This document shows positions 11,695 to 22,500 of a stretch of 64,000 bases of DNA, in pieces. Location of the stretch: the NCBI RefSeq assembly GCF_963678635.1, contig NC_087065.1, forward strand, positions 34,101,679 through 34,165,678. The letters run 5' to 3'. This stretch comes from Symsagittifera roscoffensis (Eukaryota > Xenacoelomorpha > Acoela > Convolutidae). The stretch's first letter is position 1. Every line of letters starts with the position of its first letter. The notes below the pieces were generated by a model that worked only from the letters and a program-made list of their open reading frames with translations, searched no databases and was not told the DNA's origin. A program made the position numbers and the translations under genes.

Positions 11695-13235
11695 AGATGC
11701 TGGTTCAAGCAAAAAATAAACTTGGAGAAAAAAAAGATAAAAAAAATTTAAAATAAAAGTGATTTGCGATCTGCTAGGGGCATTTTGCGCGGCCAAATGA
11801 TCATTTAAAATCCTACTATAAATGTTTATATAGATATTTTAAATGAATCTTGATTGCCAATTTTTTTAATTTCCAATAAATTATGCTACAAACCATAATG
11901 CAGCTCAGTCGTGAGTGGAGACACTCTTTTCTGAAGGAGGGTAATAGTAAAGGGATTTCAAAGTGATTTTTGAGGAACTTGAATTTATTCAATATTTTAT
12001 TTCTTTTCTGAGAACTGGCCTCTTTTATAAGCCATATTGACACTAAGTCAAACGAATTGTCACATGATTGATATTCGCCGCATTCAATTGTCAAAGTTAT
12101 ATCTGGAGCATCTAGAAATGAAGTTGAGAAGATCCATAATCTTGCTCAGCTAATATAAGCGATATCAAACAGGCAAACGGAGTAATCCGGGTCAACCTCC
12201 CGAAACTAGATGGCAAACCCTCTAACCGAATGTATTCTCAAAAATTTTGTAAATCAAATCGAAGTTCTGTAAATAACTGAAACTACTTCAAGGTGTATGA
12301 TACAGAGTCTTCTTGACGACCATGAAGGGTAATAAGATCTCCCCAATAGCCCTCCTGATTCTCGAGAATTGCTCAGAAACAATAGTAAATGTGCAATTGT
12401 TACAAAATGGAGCGCTCTTCTTCAAGTATTGATCGATACAATTTCTGTCGTTCGCTATATTTCTTCCACTTCTTGTTTGCGTTAGCGAAAATCGTTGTTC
12501 TACTTTTAGCGATTTCAGTGTTAGTGAAAAATAAAACTGTTACGTGTCATGCACGCCTAATTCAAAGAATTGAAAAATTTCTTGTCGTTCCAAATCAACT
12601 CCTCCAAATACTTTCGATTGAACAATCAAAACTACTAATCGCTCGAAACAGACGAATCTCCTACTGATTTGTTCGGTATAAAAACCACTTGACGTCATGC
12701 ATTTTGAAAGCCCGGTCAAGGTCTCCATTGAGCTTCGAGTAACTCATCAGAATGGTACAGTGTCATGAAATGACACTGATGCTTTTACAAAATGCATCAA
12801 AAGAATTTTCACCCATGTCACATCGACTCACTACGTGCTATAGATGGCACCATACTACATTGCTATAGCCTTTCAAAATTTTCACTAATCTGCCTTCTGA
12901 GGATATGACCTAGGATAAAATACACTTTCTGACCTTAAGTGCCGTTCTCTCAAGTTAAAACTTTTTCTCCTTGGGTTTAAAAGTGTTGGGACGCAGGACA
13001 GTGCTACCAACCAATAAACTAAGTTTATTTTTCTATTTATCTTCCCTTGGGAAGTTTGGTCGCCATTGGCCCTGAACATTAAAACTAAGAAGCTCGTTGG
13101 TTCCAAGAAACAATGAAATAATCTGCCTCTTCGAGAGGTTAGTCAAGTCTTACATGTCCCATAAAGTAAGCAGTCTTCCTAATCGATTAAAAACACTCAT
13201 GCAGGCTGGAATACTTTAATTACACTCTTCACTCA
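11695..13235 (-). repeat. Tandem unit 3: 612-bp spacer plus LTR start bordering the element
   Basis: This is the third unit (spacer 11695-12307, LTR segment 12308-13235) and the one still attached to the internal sequence of the minus-strand element. Its inner edge reads TGAGTGAAGAGTG on the minus strand, directly after a purine-rich tract, and matches the + copy at 63478. It therefore fixes the true LTR start. In units 1 and 2 this edge is cut slightly short (TTCACTC then TTCAG), showing where the tandem break fell. Confidence 0.8.
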
Positions 13236-13541
13236 TGCCCTTCTAAATAAATAGTCAGTATCTCTAAAAACATTAACTAAAATCACAATGCAAATTTATA
13301 AATGCAGCAAGTTTGAACTCAAAATAACTAAAAGCTTTTTCCTTTATCAAGTTCCAGTTTCAAGCGTAGTTGGCAGTGTTGCTCATTTTAGCTTTTCTCC
13401 CACAAAACCATTCCGAGTTTTAACTTCCTCTTCTTTGTTACTCATGTGCTTCTTTTTTTTTAGTTTTCGTCGCTTAGAAGTGTTAACACTGCTAAATTTT
13501 TCTTAACGTTCTCTTTTCTGCATCTTGTCATCCAGCTATTG
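13236..13541 (-). promoter_or_regulatory. 3' untranslated region and polypurine tract of minus-strand G2
   Basis: Between the ORF3 stop (13542) and the LTR is about 300 bp with no gene. Its inner end on the minus strand reads AGAAGGGCA immediately before the TGAGTG of the LTR. This is a polypurine tract of the kind that primes plus-strand DNA synthesis in LTR elements. The + copy has AGAAAGGGT at the same place. Other short frames here (such as 13288-13506) have no support. Confidence 0.6.
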
Positions 13542-16500
13542 TCACTGTTCCATCTTCTCCTCCTGCTGCGTCGACTCAGCAATCTCGGTTTCTGTGTCTT
13601 GCCACACATCGAAGGCCATTCTGACGCTGTTGGAGGCAGTCCTCTAACACCTCTGCCCTTTTACCCATTGTTCGCATTAAGGTAGAGGGTCTACATTAGT
13701 TTCTCTATATCTGCAGAAACTGTTGTAGAGGCACAACGTCACATTTCCCCTTAGATCTTCCTTCAACATTTCTTCTCTTTCACTTCCTTCACAATCAATC
13801 GTTTTCAATGTTCTTTTCTTTGCGGTAGCTACTGCATTCCGATATGTTACGAAATCTCGCTTGAAAGCTTTTGATTCTATATTCATTTGATACAAATTGT
13901 ACACCCTCCTGTGTTTTGTCATACGCTTTTTGGCATACTCGTACAACCAGTCACTCCTGTTTGCTCTGAACCATGACATCAACCATCTTCTCGCCTAATT
14001 TTTCTTTATTTCCATCGAAATGTTCAAGATTTTGCACATTATCTAAAAAAAATCTTTATCTTTTAGACAATCAAGTTCTTCTAACTGTTCTTTAGCCGGT
14101 GCTTCATGTCGATTGTCCTCTTCAACTTGAAATTCCAGCTATCTATTCACTATCAAAACTCCAACAATTACTATCGTGATGAGTCTGGTAAACCCATGGA
14201 GAGCAGCTCTCCAGAGTTCCAAATCAACACCAGAATGCTCCGCCCAGGATACTACCATGTTTGGGAACTCATGGGAACTCATGAGTCGACATGATGCTTC
14301 TACAATTTCGCTTTCCTGACGCTTTCAGCAGTGATTCTACTTCCATCGTCACTCGGTGGATCTCGTCGCTATCGTCTAATGACTAAAGTTCTTACTAGTA
14401 TATCCCATGAACTTCTTTCCGAGTATCGGTTCTAATTCATCCTTGGTTCTTTCTTGAACTGCAGCGAACATATAACATAGTAACTCGTAAGACTTCTCCG
14501 ACATTCTTGCAAGTCTTAGACAATTTGCCACTGTGAAAGCTTGACCAATTTTTGCATCGACTGCCACGAAGTGAACTGGATATGGGCTTTTGCACACAAA
14601 AGCCATCGCTGAGCCTAATAGGTGTCAAGCTCGAGACGGTCTGCGATAAGTTTCACTTTGCCGAATGTTCATCTCCACTTCTATCGCTTCTCTCCATTTC
14701 CCGATTTTCTTCTGTTGAGTCTCTAAAACTCCCGGAAACACTTCTACACCGGTGGCCGTGACCAACTCAAGTTTTTGTAATAGATTCAAGAACCAAACTT
14801 GCTGTAGAATCAAAGTGCAGTCTTTAGTTTCATTTCAGTTCCTCGGAGACAAACTGCTATCAGTTCTGTTTCCGTTCTCGTTTTCATTAGTATATTTCTA
14901 AGCAAAATCGTCAGTTGTTTATGCTGTCTCGCGAGTGTGTTTACGCAATCAAAACCTCCACATATGTGACCTTCCAGTCCACAGACATTCGCCAGACAGC
15001 TACCAGGTTTGACTCAGTCTTTTGGTCCCCAGCCAGGCAACTCTACACTTTGCTCGCGGTTGCTCTCAGAGACAGTAGTCGTCAAGTTGTAGATGATGTT
15101 GAGAACGCCCAAATTGAAATCTGCATTCAATTCTTCCTGTGCATCCTGAGTCGCTACCAAAATAGAATCAACGTTTGGACTCGGAAACCACGATGGCTCC
15201 ATTACTTCCCACACTACCAGAATCTCAGTAACACAGCTTACTCATAGTTGAATTAACAATCATGTATGTCCTCGTTGATTAAAGGATTATATGCCATTGC
15301 AACAATTCCCGACACATAGTGGCATGGCCCACAGTATTCATTGAACTTCAGCAGTGTCACCATCGATTCTTTCGTGAGCCTGAGCTCCTTATTCGAGAAT
15401 TTTTGGTTTTCGTCGATCTTTCTCAAGGGTTCTAGCTCCACAGACTCTTTCATATTCACTCGTAGTAGCTTGCTTTGGTGAATGTTCCTAAGTGCTTGAA
15501 AAAGCCACGTGTTTGCCAGTTCACTGCCTTCTTTCAGCATTTTCGCACAGTTAATTAGCGCTGGTACCGACATCTGTTCCAACATGTACCGGAGGAAGCA
15601 GAGAGCATCTCTCCATTTCGCACACGATACTGCCGCTCCTTCACAGATCATTAGGTCTCTTAAAGTCGTCATCAAGAGTAACTTTTCTTCTATCGACCTT
15701 TTCCTTTCGTCTGAATCGTACTCTCCCATCGTCAGCCCCGCCTTACACAAAGATAGTCTGAAATGCAGCTCAGTTTAGATGTACGTTAACGCTATCAAAG
15801 CATGTATTTTCGGAGTATTTTACATTTTTTCTTCAAAATGGAGCAGTAACACTGTCCCCATGGAAAATTCACCAATCGATCCGTGTGCATTTTGAAATAA
15901 GCTAACAACCCATAAGCCTTCTGCTTCATCATCGTGCCGTTGCTGATTTCTTCCAGGTAAGATTCCATGACACTTTTGCTTTCTAGAGCAATCAGATGTC
16001 CTCTAGCTGAGTTCTGTATTCCATAATTTCCATGCACCAACCGGAAGGCTCGTCGATTGAGACTGTGTCCGATACTGTCAACCGGTTTTACACCACTGGG
16101 GTCAGATTTCCTACAACGCCTCCTTTTCTGGTGTTCATGCCTGATGGTTTGAAGTCTCAAAGGGTACTCTCACCACATTCGCAGAGTATTTCCATTTCTA
16201 ACGTAGCTCCAGTAAGAGAACAGTATCTCCTCTTAGTTTTATAACTGGCTGATCTTAATACTGCCATGAGCATGAGTGGCACCATCGCTTCATTGGTCGT
16301 TGTTTTCGATGTGTCAGGCAATCTGTCATCGCCTTGCCCCATATCAATGGCATCTTCATCTCGCTTTCGTTTAGCTGAGTTGGCAGTTTTCGTTGGAGGT
16401 TCAGAGTCCACCTTTGCCTCTCCAATTTTCTTAACGTCACTTTGCTGCCACACTTCATCTTCATGTCGCTGATCTTGTCAATCACCATCTTTCATCGCAT

Positions 16501-16930
16501 TGTATCTTTCGAGTTCTGGACAGGTACACCGTTTTATTGTTGCTTTCTTGATAGGTCATCTTGATCGGGGAGTTTGTCGCACTTTCATCAGCGGACGAAT
16601 CCATAAGCAAATAGCTCCATCTTTTTTTCGCATTTTTCCAATTGGTCAAAGATTTCCGCATCAATGATCTGTTGAGACCTATTTTCAACATTGACTGGGT
16701 CCCGTAGCACTGCACTACTGACCAGACCTCCTCTATAAAAGCAACTATGTTCATGCAACAGCCTTCTGTTCTCATTCTCACGGTGCTGAACTTCCCACTC
16801 TTCTTCTGACAGGGTTCCCAAGAAAAGTACTCAGCTGGTTCAGTCGTCCCCGCCACCGTTTCTGTTTCGTGTTTGTCCAAAAAGTTGAATTCCAGGCTCG
16901 ACACAACATCTACTGATGCTTTTTTAAAAT
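13542..16930 (-). pseudogene. G2 ORF3, unknown conserved protein (minus copy)
   Basis: A series of minus-strand frames aligns in order with the + strand at 59822-63169, so together they form a real but broken long ORF of around 1000 residues. Recognisable shared stretches are an N-terminal acidic and coiled-coil part (16482-16904), GMDSIGHSL-like and ARGHLIALE blocks (15795-16160), EYDSDERKRS, CAKWRDALCF and YVSGIVAMAYNP (15253-15750), PGWGPKD (15014-15214), a lysine/serine block ending KFMGY (14376-14813), and a C-terminal part with AFKRDF and ETNVDPLP (13677-13982). No known domain, signal peptide or membrane segment was recognised. The final segment after 13677 continues in another frame to a TGA at 13542. 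Frameshifts and stops disable this copy. A structural or Gag-accessory role is possible but is only a guess. Confidence 0.6.
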
Positions 16931-17341
16931 CATTTCCCGCTCAGTAAAGATCCTACTCCATTGGTTGTTCCGGGTGAGGGTCTTCTTGTTCTTCGTCATC
17001 TCGCTTTTTACTCATCTCAGCTTCCCGGTTATTGTCAACTCTGGCCTCACATTCATAATTAACAGTGCAGCTTCCTGTAAATCTGCTTTCCCTCTCATCA
17101 TAATTGGCGCCAGGTCCAAATTGGCTTATTCTCCCTCGATTCTTTCAGGTTTCGGAGTGGTTGCATTGCTCATTTTTCCCCTCGTCGACTCATCCACGTA
17201 TGAAAATGTTGGTTTTAAACGCTTACAGCCTGCGAGTGTTGCACTACGGATTCTGCTCCGAGCAACACCCTCTGGATTAGGGGAAACCCTGGTGTTTCTT
17301 CTGGTAGCCTCTTGAAATCGCCAAATCTTCCGTTTCTTTCC

Positions 17342-17800
17342 TCATTTTCTGGTACGGTGATACGGGCCTAACAGTCGAGGAATTCGTGTTATCTCGCTGT
17401 TCGTTCTATCGTAAGTTTGCAAAATCCAGAGCTTTGGGAACACTTCATGATGCCCTCCGTCCTCTTTGCTCATTCGATCGCGGAATTTATTATTCAAACT
17501 CACCGCCGTCATGTTGGGTTCTGCTACTTTCGCAAACAGCGAATCTTCGGTCATCGCTTCACGCAGTACTTTCTGTCCGCACCAAATGAGTGTAATCCCG
17601 TCCACTACTGAAACGAGATTTAGGTGCAACACTGACCTCCTGTAAGCTTCAATTTTGGCGTCAGGGAACGCGAACGTCATGGCAGCACCGTATAACACCG
17701 CCACAATTTCGCTGACGCCCCTGATCAATGCTAAGGGATCTATCCTCATAGCTAGGCATAAATCAGCTAGTAGGGGCATGCATCTTACATAAAGTCGCAC
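17342..17800 (-). pseudogene. Conserved C-terminal block of ORF2 (copy 1)
   Basis: This is a 152-codon open stretch with helix-rich sequence: RLYVRCMPLLADLCLAMRI, AALYGAAMTFAFPDAKIEAY-like and LNNKFRDRMSKEDGGHHEVFPK blocks. The copy at 24808-25266 differs by only a few residues, so the block is old coding sequence duplicated recently. No family was recognised. Helical content and a basic tail would fit a Gag-like or nucleic-acid-binding module, but no motif proves it. Confidence 0.55.
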
Positions 17801-18937
17801 GTCCTCTTCTTTTTATAATGTGTTGTCTTCTCCGGTGCCGAAGCGATTCTGTTGAAAAAGGTACCGGATCAGAGTGTGTCTTAATTCCCGAATTTTATTC
17901 CAAGAGGCTGTAGACCTTTTTATATCAAACTTTTCTCATTCTCCCTCATTTGTTCGGGTTAAGGTAATCAACTCTCCTAGCTTTCCATGTGTTATGGCAA
18001 TCAGTGTCATGAGTCCGTCCAGGCCGGGATTCTGCACTCCTTTGGTCAGCAGCACGGCTGGTCCCTTACTGAAATTGTCTGATCCAAACGTCACAAACAG
18101 TGTCAGGATGACTACGATAGTTAGTTCCGTTTAGGAATACCCGTATTAGATAGAGAGAGAATTCAGGGTAAATTTTCGCCACGAAGGACGCGATCCATTC
18201 TGCTTCCAACCCTTCCAATATCTGTCCCCTCAAAACTTTCTGCTCCTCGCACCTTCCCTGTCTAGAATGCCTCGAGTGTCGTTTGGCACATCCTGCTGAC
18301 TTCTCTCCTTCGCTTTCCGCCAGGTTCAATTCTCTTACTAGGTGAGCGTGGATCTTCGCCATCAACGGTGGACCCCGCTCGAAAGCGTCCATGCCCAATG
18401 CTGCTACTCGAGGAGTCAAGTGCAGCCAGTTGTTTGCTTTCGGTTTTGTTAGCAAAACCATAGTTTCCAGGTGAGCTTTTGTTTCTTTGGCGTTCTGCCT
18501 CGTATCCTCTTTTTCGCCGACCTCAATTCCTCTGAATCATAAATCATTTGACATCTCCACTATCACTTGATAATCGTCATCGATTCATGGTTTCAACTTG
18601 AGCTTCCTGTCAAAATCCGGGAATTCCAATGCCAGCAATTCGTCTAACTCAAGTATCTGTAGCGAAAAGTCTTTCAATCCTATCATGGCGTTTGAGATAT
18701 CTGACCATACTGCAGGCAATTCTGGCCGAAGTGGTCGCAGATTCCTCGCCTCCACTTCACAATTTGGGGCAGGTATGATCACATCATATTTCCCTGCTGA
18801 GAGGAGTGCAATCATTGCTGACACAATTTTCAATTTTGATAAAATGTGCCAAGAGGTCTTGATCATATCAGGGAAGTGGTATTGGTTTTGACCACATCGG
18901 GAAACTTCTCTCTGGACCTCGCTCTTCCCTGCTCGCA

Positions 18938-18960
18938 GTCGTCGTCGTCGTCGTCGTCGT
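18938..18960. repeat. (GTC)n microsatellite, copy 1
   Basis: Seven GTC units plus GT lie within the linker region of ORF2. The same tract recurs at 27248-27270 in the second tandem unit. It is missing at the matching place in the two truncated ORF2 copies (near 23260 and 31545), which read CATTCTTCCC instead. It therefore marks the two full units as one lineage. Confidence 0.9.
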
Positions 18961-19199
18961 ATCGCATCTGGAGGCGCCTGAGATCGCGTTCGTCTGATTG
19001 ACGGATCACAATCTTCATCGGGGTTGAATGCTCCGTTTCGCTGATGTCTCTCCCAGTCGATCCAATACGTCTGACCTCTGCTCCAGATCGCTCGAGCTCT
19101 GCACTACCTGTGGTACGGCTGGGACTGATCCCAAGCGTGTCTCCAGATTAGGTGGCGCAAAAGTCGACATTGCCGGCATGTTAGTCGCTTCATTCATTC

Positions 19200-19845
19200 T
19201 TAGCGCTCCAGTTTAGCATAGTTCAACCTCTAATTCGTCTAATCGTTCCTAGAAGGCACAGTTCATCCAGGTTTGTTCTTCTATACTGTCGGAGTGTATT
19301 CCATCAGTATTGAATCTGGCATGATCCAGAGCTCTCAACTCGTGCTCCAAGTTCATCAGAATCATTCTACCAGTATTGCGGCATGCCAGATTACGCACTA
19401 TTTTGTTCCACTTCACGTCTTTTTCATTGTGTCTTCTCGCTGCAGCTGATCACACCGCAGGAAGCAAGCAAACTAGCATTGCTTTCCATTCACCTTCTGC
19501 TGTGTCTGAGCTTCTGGAGACGTTGTTGGTGCCTATCAAAATCATCAGGTCTATTATTCTGCTCGGATCCATCAACCTAACCATTTGATATAAATGGGCT
19601 ACTGTGGCACCTCGAAATGCCATCACCGTAGTGATCCATGAAGTTCTCAATTTCTGCAATACACTCACGGGACTATCGCCCAATATCAAATGTGACGTTC
19701 CAAGGGGTGGTTGCTGCATATTCACCGCTGGACTCCAAGTTGATCTATCGAAACATGATCGAATGTCCGTGGTCGGGACTCCCGTGAAGCAGTTTTTGAT
19801 CTGATTATTCTTCTTCACGTCAAATGAAACTTTCTTCATCGGCAT
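19200..19845 (-). pseudogene. SGNH (GDSL-type) hydrolase domain of ORF2, copy 1
   Basis: SGNH hydrolases are lipases and esterases with a Ser-Asp-His triad and four short blocks. In the fragment starting at 19845, block I is LILGDSPV (Ser at residue 58), block II supplies Gly in FRGATV (about residue 79), and block III is LIGTNN (residues 105-108). After a frameshift near 19450, block V DGIH is encoded at 19294-19305 with His intact. The secondary-structure spacing fits an alpha/beta/alpha SGNH fold. The expected activity would be ester hydrolysis, with unknown substrate. The frameshift and stops mean no active enzyme is made from this copy. Confidence 0.7.
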
Positions 19846-20639
19846 CTCACTGATCCTCCCAGTTGAGGTTTTTCTGGCTCCGTTGTCGTAGCAGCTCTAG
19901 TTCCTCTTTTCCTTATCACTTCTGAGGATCGCACTACCCTGCCGATATCATCAGTTGCTCCATAGGGTGCAGTTGTTCCCTAGGTGTAGCTTGGGTCCGG
20001 GATTGTCACTCTATCGGATCCTGTGGGGACTTGCACTTGCAGTGTTTGACTCCAGAAGCTCCATCGGCGATCGCCCGCGGGGAATGTTTCCTGCAGGTAA
20101 CGGTAGTTCAGTTTTTGCTTTTCCCAATCGTTTAGATCGCTCCTTATACTCGTGTCTCATGCGTTCTACCTCATCTCCTTGCTTCTCGTTGCAGTCCTCA
20201 AACAATCTCCACATTTCTCTATCTTCTTCGGTTTTGGCCAAAGTTTTTCTCCTTCAGCCCAACTCGTCTCTCTTCTCGCTCAGATCTTTCATCGTTTTGT
20301 TTGTCTGTACTTCTTTTTCTACTCTGAATCTCCTGGCGGGCGCTGCTGCTTTCAACTGTGAGCTATGTCTACTCCTCAAACCGGCTTGATTTCTACAAGC
20401 TTGATGTCTACTCTACAAACCGGGCCTAAGCCTGGCTGCGAGAGACATCTCTTCAGGCTTGTACGTCCTCGTGGTATCCACGCCGGGTTCGGGCGTCTAG
20501 TCGCTTCCAGAGAGCGCTTCATTTCTCCATTTCATAACCCGGGGGAGTTATTAGACTTGGGCGGTCCAAGACTCCTTGCTCGCCCCGAGCTGCCATCAGC
20601 AAGACTTCCGTGGGGGCGGTGCCCACGGTTGTCGTACCT

Positions 20640-20830
20640 AGAAAATTTGTCAGAGCGGCCGTCAACTTGACCAACTCTGGGTCATCCTGGGCGTAGTCTC
20701 TTTCCAGTAGCTTACGATAGAGCTCAACTATGACTGGCCCACGTAGACCACAGCTAAATCCATCAGTTCATCAAGATGGTTCGCTTCGATTGTACGTTTT
20801 CAATAAATTGATTCGCAACAGATTGAAATT
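20640..20830 (-). pseudogene. N-terminal block of ORF2, copy 1
   Basis: Minus-strand sequence here encodes a YVGP-containing block followed by LYRKLLERDYAQDDPEL, matching 28656-29024 and the + copy at 59342-59460 (YVGPMIDAIYRRLMDRDF). This copy carries small indels that break the frame. It defines the start of ORF2, which is separated from the macrodomain end by a short non-coding stretch. Confidence 0.6.
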
Positions 20831-21129
20831 CAGAGACTAAATTGATCAATCAGGATCTAGAAATAAACCACGTCTGTCAATATTGCTCCAGATTTATATT
20901 AACTTGTGTATAAAATCAGTCACATAAAAAAATCGTGATCTTAAGATATTTAAAGTTCAATTCAATCTAAGGTTTTGGAAAAAGATCTAAGAGTGGACAA
21001 TATACACTTTGAACTCATTCCTAGAACTATTGTTGTCTGAGCATTCGTGGTCCCTAACCCTTTCAAGCCCTAGTTTTTAATAACTTAATAACATAACACA
21101 TCCTACACTCGACCTATACTCAAATATCA
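20831..21129 (-). other. Non-coding gap between macrodomain and ORF2, copy 1
   Basis: About 300 bp, AT-rich, without an open frame. It corresponds to 29025-29280 and, on the + strand, to 58904-59341. A gap at this place in all three copies suggests that ORF2 is translated separately from Pol. No promoter or splice signal could be established. Confidence 0.45.
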
Positions 21130-21650
21130 TTTTTCATGTGGATACACTTTTATGTTGGTATCCGAAAAGATTCCATGTATCAGCGCGTATAGCTCCCGAG
21201 GATGCAGTCGTCCTCTGTTGCGATCATACACTGGAATAGATTGTTTTTTCACTCCCTTCTCCGAAGAAGTCTCTTAGTCTTGTCAGGAACAAACTCAAAT
21301 AATCAGGGTCCACGTGCTGCTCTTCCGTCGCCCTCGTCACCAAGGAGCATAATTACTTCCCTGGTATCTGCGAAGCCGCCGTTGGCAAAGCTGATACACC
21401 CCCTATTCCTGTTCTTAATTTCCATAAAAACTTTATGTTCTTGTGTTCTCTCCTAAAGTCGGCTGCTAGTGCTGTTCTAAAACTCATATCCGCGGTGATA
21501 GCTATCGCACACGTCCTATCCCAAAGTACAAAATCGGTGTCTGTTAGTATTATGCTAACTGAGTATTCACTCGGTAAGTTAAAATTTGATTCTACTACTC
21601 TCCCTATGTCTCGTTTTTCAGGACCTCCATCTGTTTCTGCCTCTTAATCA
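21130..21650 (-). pseudogene. Macrodomain-like module, copy 1
   Basis: On the minus strand this region encodes the same protein as 58440-58903 of the + copy. The C-terminal part near 21130-21240 reads PVYDRNRGRLHPRELYAL, with the Gly-Arg-Leu that is replaced by a stop in the + copy. It then runs into IFSDTNIKV-like sequence, the strand that closes a macrodomain. Macrodomains bind ADP-ribose or remove it from proteins. The order of blocks is closest to the OARD1/TARG1 type. Indels disable this copy. Confidence is moderate because the glycine-rich loops of classical macrodomains are weak. Confidence 0.5.
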
Positions 21651-21653
21651 CAG

Positions 21654-21690
21654 GTTTCTCTTGCAATTTTTTTTATTTTGCAAGAGAAAC
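21654..21690. repeat. Hairpin: 13-bp perfect inverted repeat
   Basis: GTTTCTCTTGCAA and its exact reverse complement are separated by 11 bases of T-rich loop. The same hairpin is present in the second unit (near 29809-29845). The + copy at about 58345-58390 encodes KLLIKKFRIAKETG here without the perfect inverted repeat. The hairpin was therefore created in the minus lineage, most likely by a templated (quasi-palindrome) mutation, before the tandem duplication. Confidence 0.75.
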
Positions 21691-21699
21691 GGACACAAA

Positions 21700-22500
21700 C
21701 ATCCATCGACGTCCCCGTCGATCACATAGCGGATATAAAACTGAGGTTGGACGCAGGAATGAACAATGTCCCTTCCTTGGCTGCCCAGGAAGGATTATCT
21801 TTGTCATTCTTTATGTATTTCACGCCCTCGCGGTCTACGACCTGAGTCGTGACACTGGTTTTCTTAGGGTCTGATGTCAGTTTGTTCAACCACTCCAAAA
21901 AACGCAGGTTGTTCAATTCTTGTTCGTGAGACTGCTGCTGTTCGTCCTCAAATTCCACTTCGGGCTTAGACCGAATGTCGATCCATTCTTTATCTTGATC
22001 ATCGCCAATGTCTACTTTCTGTGACAACGTTTTCTCATCCTGGCCCACTAGATATCCTTCTATCCTTGTAATGTATGTCCTGCCCACTACGAATTCGTCT
22101 CTGTAAGTTTTATACTTCCTTGCGGGTCTTGCCTTGTCACCATGTCATTTCTGCATCGAAAAGGATAGATCCGATTCCATAATCTTGGTAACCTCTATCT
22201 GCTCGGGGTTTTCCCAGTCCTCTTCTGCATCGAATAAGGTTTCTTTATGCGCCTCAATTATCATGTTTGGATCCAGGTCCAACGGCGGGCTTCTTCTTCC
22301 AGTGCCTCATTCCTATCGTTTTTTCCTCTGGTGCCTTTCTCATTGAATTCGCAAGCAGGGTCCATCATCAAGTAATCACCCTCCTCCATGTCTTCAGAAA
22401 AACACCAGTGTTCTGTGGATGGGTGCGCAGCTCGGCCGTTACTGTGTCTGTAAAAAGCTCCACTTCTGATGCAATTCCGTTATCATGAACTGTCCCCTCC
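21700..22500 (-). pseudogene. Post-integrase C-terminal part of Pol, copy 1
   Basis: The frame at 21722-22087 contains EFEDEQQQSHEQELNNL, FLEWLNKLTSDP and DNPSWAAKEGTLFIPASNL. It matches the + strand at 58044-58260, which follows the integrase. Sequence at 22100-22500 matches the acidic tail at about 57660-58040. Integrase itself and everything before it are missing. At about 22500 the sequence jumps to the second SGNH-like domain of ORF2, a junction also present at about 30690. Confidence 0.6.

Larger units (their letters stand above)
16931..20830 (-). pseudogene. G2 ORF2, copy in tandem unit 1 (SGNH hydrolase protein, internally deleted)
   Basis: Read on the minus strand from about 20830: an N-terminal block (YVGP, LYRKLLERDY near 20640-20760), a charged coiled-coil part (20011-20241), an SGNH hydrolase domain (19200-19845), a proline-rich linker (19015-19197), then a block with DVIIPAPNCEVEARN (18585-18866), conserved C-terminal blocks (18066-18461, 17874-18060) and LYVRCMPLLADLCLAMRIDP (17342-17800). 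Compared with the copy at 24317-29024 it lacks about 850 bp, the front of the second SGNH-like domain: sequence matching 26300 joins sequence matching 27150 at about 18840. Several frameshifts separate the blocks. It lies directly upstream of ORF3 in element sense. Confidence 0.65.

Noticed and set aside
9302-12728. Repeated small frames of 92, 62 and 73 codons at 9302, 10846, 12389 and partners
   Set aside because: They lie in LTR repeats on both strands, show no domain, and repeat only because the DNA is triplicated.
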